Assembly: GCA_964418885.1 (NCBI GenBank)
Contig: CAYQNW010000023.1
Span: forward strand, 1-45,627
Direction of reading: 5' to 3'
Source: BMS3ABIN03 sp964418885
GTDB lineage: Bacteria > Bacteroidota > Ignavibacteria > Ignavibacteriales > Ignavibacteriaceae
Length of the DNA: 45,627 nucleotides
The translations under genes were made by a program, and so were the position numbers. The notes beneath the pieces were generated by a model that was not told where the DNA came from, made no database searches, and saw nothing but the letters and a program-made list of their open reading frames with translations. Of the stretch, positions 8,425 through 15,070 are shown piece after piece. Every line of letters starts with the position of its first letter. Positions within the stretch are counted from its first letter, which is position 1.

Positions 8425-8568
8425 TTAGCCTGTAAATACTTTAATAAGACTTTTCGATCTCTCGAATACCTCTGTAAAAACAACAACGAATATTCCGAAT
8501 ACCGAGAATATCGAAAATCTTAAAAAGTCGCCGACGCCTTCAAAATCATAATAAAAATCGTCTTTCAT
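8425..8568 (-). CDS. 47-residue single-span membrane peptide
   Basis: A short open frame of 47 codons on the minus strand. The start is supported by AAAGGAAAA upstream, with the GG about 10 bases before the ATG. The product has an acidic, aromatic head (MKDDFYYDFEGVGDF), a hydrophobic segment (about residues 16-33: LRFSIFSVFGIFVVVF) and a basic-tending tail with ERSKSLIK. That is the layout of a bitopic membrane peptide with the positive end in the cytoplasm. It lies downstream of tRNA-Asp on the same strand and converges with the two-helix protein gene. I recognise no family. A chance ORF is possible, but the ribosome site and topology argue for a real gene. Confidence 0.5.
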   Translation of the reverse strand: MKDDFYYDFEGVGDFLRFSIFSVFGIFVVVFTEVFERSKSLIKVFTG

Positions 8569-8694
8569 TTTATATTTTCCTTTAGTTATTTAATTATTTT
8601 TGTCATCCGTAATGTATAATTAAGAAGATGAGGAAAAATAAATTCCCTGTTAAGTGAAGATTAAATAATTGTAAAGTGGACGGTAATTGGATAA

Positions 8695-8731
8695 AATAAA
8701 AAAAGCCTCAATACATTAAGTATTAAGGCTT
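8695..8731 (-). terminator. Rho-independent terminator downstream of tRNA-Asp
   Basis: The minus strand gives AAGCCTTAATAC, a five-base loop, then GTATTGAGGCTT and a T-tract. This is a 12-bp stem with one wobble pair. It sits 8 bp after the tRNA end and could terminate the tRNA transcript or the whole rnhC-pfkA-tRNA unit. Confidence 0.85.
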
Positions 8732-8738
8732 TTCCAAG

Positions 8739-8813
8739 CGGGGCCGACGAGACTCGAACTCGCGACCTCCTGCGTGACAGGCAGGCGTTCTAACCAAGCT
8801 GAACTACGACCCC
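8739..8813 (-). tRNA. tRNA-Asp (anticodon GUC)
   Basis: The 75-base minus-strand sequence folds as a cloverleaf. Acceptor GGGGTCG pairs with CGGCCCC and the discriminator is G. The D-arm contains AGCTTGGTTAGA, and the anticodon stem CCTGC/GCAGG encloses CTGTCAC with anticodon GTC. The T-arm has GAGTTCGAGTCTC. CCA is not encoded. It lies 73 bp after pfkA on the same strand and is followed directly by a strong terminator. Confidence 0.95.
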
Positions 8814-8886
8814 TCGTAAACATTTTTTTCAAAAAAGTGAATTCAAATATATAGCCGGAATTATCTAAAAGCAATATAATAAAACA

Positions 8887-9984
8887 CTAATCACCAAATG
8901 AAATTCCTATCGCTCTTGCTGCTATTACTGCCTGGTTATCAGATGTTACTAATTTTTGTTTCGAAATAGCATCCTCTATTTTTATATTTTTAATTTCACT
9001 TCCTTTTAATGCAACCATTCTTCCGAATTTTTTATCTGCAACAAGATCAATTGCAAATGAGCCAAACTTGGTTGACAAAATCCTATCATAAGGTGTAGGA
9101 CTTCCGCCTCTCTGCAAGTGTCCGAGAACGGTTACTCTTGTCTCTCTACCCGTATCCCTTTCAATACTGTCCGCAACAACTTTGCCTATACCTCCTAATT
9201 GAAGTGGATCTGTTCTTTTTTTATCTGTTCCTCTTGTGACAAGTTGTCCCCCCATAGGTTTTGCTCCTTCAGCAACACAAACAAGACTGAATCGTTTACC
9301 CATCAATTCTCTTTTAAGTATTTTATCATAAATCTTATCCCAGGAAAAAGGGATTTCCGGAATAAGAATTATATCTGCACCACCGGCTAAACCGCCATGC
9401 AATGCAATCCATCCCGCATATCTTCCCATAACTTCGACAACGATAACTCTATGATGTGAAGACGCTGTTGTATGAAGCCTGTCTAATGCTTCGGAAACAA
9501 CAAATACTGCAGAATCATGACCAAAAGTAACATCAGTTGCATCAAGATCATTGTCGATCGTTTTGGGAACACCAACCATATTCAAACCAAGATTTGAAAG
9601 TTTATTACAAATATGCATCGTTCCATCACCACCTATAGCAATTATAGCATCCAGATTCCAAGCATTATAATTTTTAATAACATCGGCAGATCTGTCTTCA
9701 ATAACAATTTCCCCATTTTTTGAAACAGGCCAATGAAAAGGATCGCCTTTATTTGAAGAACCGAGTATTGTACCTCCCTGAGAAAGAATACCGGAAACAT
9801 CCTGATTTCTTAATTCAGAAGCTCTACCCTCAACCAAACCTTCAAAACCATCATGAATACCGTAAACGGTCATACCATAATCCTGGGCGGGTTTTGTTAC
9901 ACCCCTTATTACAGCATTCAAGCCGGGGCAATCGCCACCGCCGGTTAATACACCAATTCTCGTTATTCTGGATCTTGCTGGCAT
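8887..9984 (-). CDS. pfkA: 6-phosphofructokinase, mixed-substrate (group III) type
   Basis: A 365-residue cytosolic glycolytic kinase converting fructose 6-phosphate to fructose 1,6-bisphosphate. Motifs seen: GVLTGGGDCPGLNAVIRG (11-28), GGDGT (118-122), PKTIDND (140-146), EVMGRYAGWIAL, and LGHLQRGGSPTPYDR near residue 287. GGDGT, with glycine rather than aspartate at the fourth selectivity position, favours ATP over pyrophosphate. The lysine of PKTIDND is shared with pyrophosphate enzymes; this mixture marks the group III family. It lies 20 bp downstream of rnhC with an AGGAGATAAAG ribosome site, so the two are probably co-transcribed. tRNA-Asp follows. Confidence 0.93.
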   Translation of the reverse strand: MPARSRITRIGVLTGGGDCPGLNAVIRGVTKPAQDYGMTVYGIHDGFEGLVEGRASELRNQDVSGILSQGGTILGSSNKGDPFHWPVSKNGEIVIEDRSADVIKNYNAWNLDAIIAIGGDGTMHICNKLSNLGLNMVGVPKTIDNDLDATDVTFGHDSAVFVVSEALDRLHTTASSHHRVIVVEVMGRYAGWIALHGGLAGGADIILIPEIPFSWDKIYDKILKRELMGKRFSLVCVAEGAKPMGGQLVTRGTDKKRTDPLQLGGIGKVVADSIERDTGRETRVTVLGHLQRGGSPTPYDRILSTKFGSFAIDLVADKKFGRMVALKGSEIKNIKIEDAISKQKLVTSDNQAVIAARAIGISFGD

Positions 9985-10004
9985 CTTTATCTCCTGAACA
10001 TTTT

Positions 10005-10916
10005 TTAGTTTATTTTTTTCGTTGTTTTAAAATGAAGCTTTGCTAATGTTTTTAAAACTTCCGCTCCATATTTGCTTTTTATTTCTTTTGCTTTTATTTC
10101 TACATTAGCGGAAGCACCTTTTGGTAATTCCAATTTATGTTTCTGTTTGATTAAGTAAAACCATTTATTGAATTCATTTCTGGCAAGAATAGATGCAGCG
10201 GCAACAGCAGTGTACTTTTCCGCCTTTGTTTCCTGGTGCAGTATTAATTTCTTGCCTAGCTCTTGCAGAGATGTTTGTATATACTTTTCATTTCCGAATT
10301 TATCACTTATAGCCACCGGTACTATTTTTTTACTAAGTATATTTTCAAGTGCTTTTGCATGAGCCCAGCCAAGCAGTCTGTTTAAATTACCCATCTTTTC
10401 ATATAAAATGTTATACTTTTCAGGATTAATCGCTACTGTACTAAATAAACAGCCTTCCAGTCTTGTTATACCGGCAGCTATAGATGAAATTGAATAGTCC
10501 GTTAATTCCTTACTATCTTTTACTCCCAGTTCTTTTAATCTTACAGAAAAAGTTTTATCAGCGAAAACAGCAGCTACAATAAGTGGACCGAAATAATCTC
10601 CTTTGCCTGATTCGTCCGTTCCAATATAACTTTCCGGTTCTGTTGATATTGGGTCTTCTGATTTAAAAAGTTTCTCACCGAATACTAAATTGTAAACACT
10701 ATGGTAAAGTGCTAATTCTTTATTTCCCTGAAGCGTTACCTTATTTCCTTTATTACTAAAGTATACAAGTAGCTTAACCTTTCCTTCGGAATTTGAAATA
10801 TCTGCATTATAATTATACTGCGAGGACTGTGGTTCAGATATCTTAAATCCATTCTGACTTAAAATCTTAATGTGATTTTCTAATATGTTTTTCGACGATT
10901 TCTTATAATCTGGCAC
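10005..10916 (-). CDS. rnhC: Ribonuclease HIII
   Basis: A 303-residue enzyme that cleaves RNA in RNA-DNA hybrids. The N-terminal about 90 residues form the small substrate-binding (TBP-like) domain characteristic of HIII. The catalytic domain begins with YIGTDESGKGDYFGPLIVAA (about residues 97-116), giving the D-E pair, followed by GVKDSKELTD and AAASILARNEF. The DESGKGDYFGP signature distinguishes HIII from HII. The first gene of the rnhC-pfkA unit, it diverges from the Spy-like gene at 11119. Confidence 0.92.
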   Translation of the reverse strand: MPDYKKSSKNILENHIKILSQNGFKISEPQSSQYNYNADISNSEGKVKLLVYFSNKGNKVTLQGNKELALYHSVYNLVFGEKLFKSEDPISTEPESYIGTDESGKGDYFGPLIVAAVFADKTFSVRLKELGVKDSKELTDYSISSIAAGITRLEGCLFSTVAINPEKYNILYEKMGNLNRLLGWAHAKALENILSKKIVPVAISDKFGNEKYIQTSLQELGKKLILHQETKAEKYTAVAAASILARNEFNKWFYLIKQKHKLELPKGASANVEIKAKEIKSKYGAEVLKTLAKLHFKTTKKIN

Positions 10917-10942
10917 AGTAAATATTAATTTAATGAATTATG

Positions 10943-10950
10943 CAAAAATA
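10943..10950 (-). promoter_or_regulatory. Possible Bacteroidota-type -7 element for rnhC-pfkA
   Basis: The minus strand reads TATTTTTG (TAnnTTTG match) about 27 bp before the rnhC start. The -33 TTG is not found at the expected distance, so this is a weak candidate. Confidence 0.22.
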
Positions 10951-11048
10951 TAATTTATTCCTATTAATTCTGAGAATTCGGAACAAGTATTCGGATTTAT
11001 TGTATAAAAAATGTACGAATTCTAAATCAATAATATTTTGTTAGTGCA

Positions 11049-11079
11049 TTGAATTATAATAAACCCCGTGTTAGTTTTG
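11049..11079 (+). promoter_or_regulatory. Bacteroidota-type promoter (TTG-N20-TAnnTTTG)
   Basis: TTG at 11049-11051, exactly 20 bases, then TAGTTTTG at 11072-11079, matching both halves of the Bacteroidota housekeeping promoter. Transcription would start near 11085, leaving a leader of about 33 bases that includes the AGGAGG ribosome site of the gene at 11119. Confidence 0.55.
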
Positions 11080-11118
11080 ATTTGTACTCTATCCACTATT
11101 TATTAGGAGGAAAAGAAA

Positions 11119-11472
11119 ATGATTAAGAAAAATATTTATTTGAAAATTGTATTTGTAACAGTTCTATTCTTCTTTGTAGTGGCAAACTTTTCCGTCGCAC
11201 AGGAGAATCTAAATGATAATGCCATTAAAAAAATTGATCAGATGACTGAAAAACTGACTAATAAATTACTGCTTTCCGAAGTTCAGACAAATAAAATAAA
11301 ATCACTCCTGGAAGATTATTTCAAAGGATTACAAAAACTTTCCGGCGATGGTAATAAACTATCTGAATTACGTCAAAACTCGGAAACAAAGATTCTTAAT
11401 CTCCTCGATTCCAAGCAAAAAATGAAATATGATATAATTCAAAAGGAATGGTGGGGATTAGCCTCTCAATAA
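11119..11472 (+). CDS. Small periplasmic Spy/CpxP-like helical protein
   Basis: A 117-residue protein with a signal peptide (residues about 1-27, ending FSVAQ). The mature part is helical and polar, with two blocks resembling the LTxxQ repeats of Spy/CpxP proteins: LLLSEVQTNKIKSLLEDYF (about residues 52-70) and LLDSKQKMKYDIIQKEWW (about 94-111). Family members are small periplasmic chaperones or envelope-stress and metal-resistance factors; which applies here is unknown. A very strong ribosome site AGGAGG precedes the ATG, and a complete Bacteroidota-type promoter lies upstream, so expression is probably high. It is followed by a cluster of strong hairpins. Confidence 0.65.
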   Translation: MIKKNIYLKIVFVTVLFFFVVANFSVAQENLNDNAIKKIDQMTEKLTNKLLLSEVQTNKIKSLLEDYFKGLQKLSGDGNKLSELRQNSETKILNLLDSKQKMKYDIIQKEWWGLASQ

Positions 11473-11592
11473 TTTATCTTTTGCATATATTTTTGTTTTG
11501 ATGAATATTGTTGATAACAAATAATAAATTATTGTTCATAGTTGACAAATTGAAATTACTATATTATTTTTCTGCATCCCTTTATAAACAAA

Positions 11593-11639
11593 TGACCCTT
11601 TCAAAGGGTTCTCCCCTGCCCTTTGATGTTTCAGGGTCA
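11593..11639. repeat. Nested inverted repeat between convergent genes
   Basis: TGACCCT at 11593-11599 pairs with AGGGTCA at 11633-11639, and inside it TCAAAGGG at 11601-11608 pairs with CCCTTTGA at 11619-11626. The alternative CCCTTTCAAAGGG palindrome also exists. It is C-rich in an AT-rich chromosome and lies between two convergent genes, so it may act as a bidirectional terminator or be a small dispersed repeat. Confidence 0.55.
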
Positions 11640-11640
11640 C

Positions 11641-11670
11641 TCCCGGTGTCTCCCCGGCACCGGGATTTTT
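11641..11670 (+). terminator. Rho-independent terminator (plus strand)
   Basis: TCCCGGTG at 11641-11648 and CACCGGGA at 11658-11665 form an 8-bp GC-rich stem with a 9-base loop, followed by TTTTTATTTTA. It terminates transcription from the Spy-like gene and protects rsmE, which converges from the other side and ends at 11694. Confidence 0.8.
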
Positions 11671-11693
11671 ATTTTATCCCGATCTTTCTTTTC

Positions 11694-12389
11694 TCACTTT
11701 AACAATGAGGCACATTTAATTATTGCAGTTTCGCTTCGTAGCCTATATTCTCCTAAAGAAAATATTTTTGCTTCATCGAACAAATTTATTTCCTTTTCGG
11801 ATAATCCACCTTCCGGACCGAATATAAAATAATAATTTTCATCTCTTCTGTTTGAGAAAATGAATTTATGTTTTGCATTTTGATCAAGTAAAATTTTTTC
11901 GCCGGTTAATTCGGAAATTTCATCAAGCGAGTTCACAATTTTTATTTGAGGAAGATAAGCATGAAGTGATTGCTTTATTGCCGATAAAGCTATCTTCTTC
12001 CAGCGCTCTATTTTAGAAAATTTTGAAATGGTCCTTTCAGAATTGAATAAAATGAAATTAGTAACCCCAAGTTCAACACATTTCTCGATCGAAAATTTTA
12101 ACCTTTCAGGATTTTTCAACCTCGGAATACAAAAACAGATATTAGCGAACTTATTTTCCTTCTTAATTTCATCAAAAACTTTTGCCAGAAGCGAATTTTT
12201 TTCGATTGAAATAATCTCACATCTGAAAATTGATCCCTCACCATTTGTTATATAAATGGTTTCACCAATAGAGTTCCGCATAACCTGAACAGCGTGCTTA
12301 AATTCTTCTTCTTTCAAAATTAATTGGTTGCTGGAATTTATTTTCTGAGAAGAATAATATAATTCAATATTTGATAGATAGTTTTGCAT
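11694..12389 (-). CDS. rsmE: 16S rRNA (uracil1498-N3)-methyltransferase
   Basis: A 231-residue SPOUT-class enzyme using S-adenosylmethionine to methylate U1498 of 16S rRNA. The N-terminal part is PUA-like (LKEEEFKHAVQVMRNSIGE, about residues 25-43). The C-terminal part has the knotted SAM-binding motifs: FGPEGGLSEKE near residue 190 and LGEYRLRSETAIIKCASLL at the C-terminus, the counterpart of the family's LGxRILRxETA. The length is normal. It stands alone on the minus strand, converging with the terminator cluster at 11.6 kb. Confidence 0.88.
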   Translation of the reverse strand: MQNYLSNIELYYSSQKINSSNQLILKEEEFKHAVQVMRNSIGETIYITNGEGSIFRCEIISIEKNSLLAKVFDEIKKENKFANICFCIPRLKNPERLKFSIEKCVELGVTNFILFNSERTISKFSKIERWKKIALSAIKQSLHAYLPQIKIVNSLDEISELTGEKILLDQNAKHKFIFSNRRDENYYFIFGPEGGLSEKEINLFDEAKIFSLGEYRLRSETAIIKCASLLK

Positions 12390-12611
12390 CTACATATGAA
12401 AGAAAAATATTAAATTTAGTTTCTGTAAAATTAAACAAAAGCTTTATAAGTAAATGATTCTGGCAAGCAGGATTTTTTCTTTACAAAAAAGAAGTATTTA
12501 GATAATAATATCTGACAAACGTACTTTTAAAATTCGATTTTTTTAAAATCATAATTTTTATATTTAATAATAATTTAAGTATTTGATTACCAGTTATGAA
12601 AGGAATTTTAA

Positions 12612-13598
12612 ATGAAATATAGAAGCCTGGGAAGTAACGATTTAAAAGTTTCAGCAATTGGTCTGGGATGCATGGGAATGTCTGAATTTTACGGCAAAAC
12701 AGATGATGAAGAATCTATAAAAACAATACATCGTGCTCTGGAACTTGGAATTAATTTCCTTGACACAGCAGATATGTACGGCGTTGGAAGAAATGAAGAA
12801 TTAGTTGGTAAAGCAATTCAAGGTAAGCGAGATCGATTTGTTATTGCTACAAAATTCGGGAATGTCCGTGCTAAAGATGGCAGCCGGCTTGGCATAAGTG
12901 GCAAACCCGAGTATGTTAAACAAGCATGTGATGCAAGCCTTCAACGATTGAATATTGATACAATTGATCTTTATTATCAACATCGTGTAGATCCTGAGAC
13001 ACCTATTGAGGATACTGTAGGCGCAATGGCTGAATTAGTAATGGAAGGAAAAGTGAGAAATCTCGGTTTGTCAGAAGCATCATCTGAAACCATAAGAAGA
13101 GCGAATAAAGTTCATAGAATAACAGCCCTTCAGACTGAATATTCACTTTGGTCGCGAGATCCGGAAGAAGAACTCTTAGATGTTTGTAATGAACTTGGAA
13201 TCACGTTTGTAGCTTATTCGCCAATAGGCAGAGGATTTCTGTCGGGCAAAATCAAACAGACAAACAACTTTCCTGATGATGATGTTAGAAAATTCTTCCC
13301 AAGATTCCAGGATGAAAATATCGATCAAAACTACAGAATTGTTGAACAGCTTGAGAAAATAGCCAAAGAGAAAAATTGCACTACCGCTCAATTAGCAATT
13401 GCCTGGTTACTTTCAAAAAGTGATAACATAATCCCTATACCGGGAACGAAAAGAAGAAAATACCTGGAAGAAAATGCTGCTTCAGTTGATATTGAATTAA
13501 CTGATTCTGAAATGCAAATGCTTGAAAAAGCTGCACTTTTAAAACTTGTTAAAGGAACAAGATATCCTGAATCTGGAATGAAAGTGGTAAACCGATAA
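12612..13598 (+). CDS. Aldo/keto reductase
   Basis: A 328-residue NADPH-dependent (beta/alpha)8 oxidoreductase reducing aldehydes or ketones. The catalytic tetrad is visible: D51 and Y56 in DTADMYG, K81 in ATKFG, and H124 in YYQHRVD. GLGCMGMSEFYG near the N-terminus and IPIPGTKRRKYLEEN near residue 278, the NADPH-phosphate-binding loop, place it in the AKR13-like branch of general reductases. The substrate is unknown. The gene is monocistronic with GAAAGGAA before the start, and converges with the Omp85-like gene (26 bp between stops). Confidence 0.9.
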   Translation: MKYRSLGSNDLKVSAIGLGCMGMSEFYGKTDDEESIKTIHRALELGINFLDTADMYGVGRNEELVGKAIQGKRDRFVIATKFGNVRAKDGSRLGISGKPEYVKQACDASLQRLNIDTIDLYYQHRVDPETPIEDTVGAMAELVMEGKVRNLGLSEASSETIRRANKVHRITALQTEYSLWSRDPEEELLDVCNELGITFVAYSPIGRGFLSGKIKQTNNFPDDDVRKFFPRFQDENIDQNYRIVEQLEKIAKEKNCTTAQLAIAWLLSKSDNIIPIPGTKRRKYLEENAASVDIELTDSEMQMLEKAALLKLVKGTRYPESGMKVVNR

Positions 13599-13624
13599 AG
13601 GATAAATAGTATCAATAATTTTAA

Positions 13625-14953
13625 TCAAAAAGAGGCTGAAAGATCAAATATAAATTCTGAATTTCCTATTTCATTGAGTGCAAATTCCAGTCGGGTGATA
13701 AAGTATGGCAAGAATAGAATTGATATTCCGGTTCCGTAACCGGTGTTAAACTGTCTCAAGGTTAAAGGCTGCCCGTTAAATCTTGTCGTGCCTGTATCAA
13801 CAAATAATTCCCCAACAAGACCAACACGATAAGAAAGCAACGACTTGGGAAGCCAGGGAATGAAATACAGATTCAATCTATAATCTGAAAGTATATAATA
13901 ATTAAATTCTACAGACCCAACATAATAATCGTTTCCTTCCTGAAGATCAGTCCAGTGTCCGCGTATTCTTTCTCTCAGTCCGATAAACGAATTATCATAG
14001 TATGGTACTTTTCCATTCGTATGGCGGGCAGCAAATCTCCATTTTCCGATTAAATCCCCAAATAATCTCCTGTATTCTCTGAAATCTAAATATGAAATTC
14101 TGTAATCAACATTGTTTATTCCCATTCCCTTGAATTCATAATTAACAAGTGCAAAAATGCCATTTGTAGCATATTGTGCTAAGTCTCTCGTATCATAATT
14201 ATAAATAAAACCCAAAATAACCGTTCTATCAATTCTCCCCTCGGAAGCTGAGATTTCCTTTATGTAAAAGGGTGTCTCTACATAATCAAGACCGAGTGAA
14301 ACTGATAACCAGTGATATAATCCGAATCGTTTTCCAAAAATCACCTTACCATAATATAATTTTTGTGTAAAATCTTTACCTGCTAACATCTTTGCAATTT
14401 TACTTTCGTTATTGATTTCTGAGTATCCAAATTGTAGACTTGCAAAAAGATCTACTGAATAACTTAAATTGGGATTGGTATAGAAAAAATTAAAAGAAGG
14501 ATCGTAGCCTAATTCGAAGATACCTGATAAAGTTTCATTTCTTCCACGGAAATTTTTTAATCTTAATCTTAATCCATAAGATAATTTATTCCAGTCCCTG
14601 TTCTTGAGTGTTACAAATGGTATAGGATAAATGTACCAGCTTTCTTCAATCTTAATAAGAAGGAAATTTTTATTCTCGTAGCTAAATGGTTTCAGCTTTA
14701 CTTCATTAAAGATGTCCAGGCTGTAAATTCTTTCTCTGTTGTACGAAGCCAAAACTGGATTAAGTGTATCCCCAGTTTTAAATGTTAGTTCCCTAAGAAT
14801 AATGTAATTTTCGGTAATATCATTTCCCTCAATTACTATTGAATCGATTACTACTGAATAATTTCCTTTATAAAATAACGTGTCGGTGTCCATTCCTTTA
14901 ATAATTGAAGAAACACAGCATATTATTATGATCAAATTGATAAATTTATTCAC
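13625..14953 (-). CDS. Omp85-family outer-membrane protein with a single POTRA domain
   Basis: A 442-residue protein with a short signal peptide (about residues 1-20). One POTRA domain follows (about 30-110: VVIDSIVIEGNDITENYIILRELTF, then ERIYSLDIFNEV). The rest is a 16-strand-type barrel. RERIRGHWTD (about 325-334) corresponds to the VRGY/F loop-6 motif of Omp85 proteins, followed by YYVGSVEFNYYIL and GYGTGISILFLPYFITRLEFA; the last residue is Phe. BamA has five POTRAs, so this is not BamA. One-POTRA proteins resemble TamA or FhaC-like transporters or patatin-associated barrels; the exact role is unknown. It is a single-gene unit. Confidence 0.72.
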   Translation of the reverse strand: MNKFINLIIIICCVSSIIKGMDTDTLFYKGNYSVVIDSIVIEGNDITENYIILRELTFKTGDTLNPVLASYNRERIYSLDIFNEVKLKPFSYENKNFLLIKIEESWYIYPIPFVTLKNRDWNKLSYGLRLRLKNFRGRNETLSGIFELGYDPSFNFFYTNPNLSYSVDLFASLQFGYSEINNESKIAKMLAGKDFTQKLYYGKVIFGKRFGLYHWLSVSLGLDYVETPFYIKEISASEGRIDRTVILGFIYNYDTRDLAQYATNGIFALVNYEFKGMGINNVDYRISYLDFREYRRLFGDLIGKWRFAARHTNGKVPYYDNSFIGLRERIRGHWTDLQEGNDYYVGSVEFNYYILSDYRLNLYFIPWLPKSLLSYRVGLVGELFVDTGTTRFNGQPLTLRQFNTGYGTGISILFLPYFITRLEFALNEIGNSEFIFDLSASF

Positions 14954-15070
14954 GATTCTGTTTTCTTTTTCTTCAAATTGTAGATTTTAGCGTTTTAGCG
15001 TTAAGATGTTTTGATTGCTGACATCATAAGTCTAAAAGAATAATGGAAATTAATTAGGGAAATATAAAAA

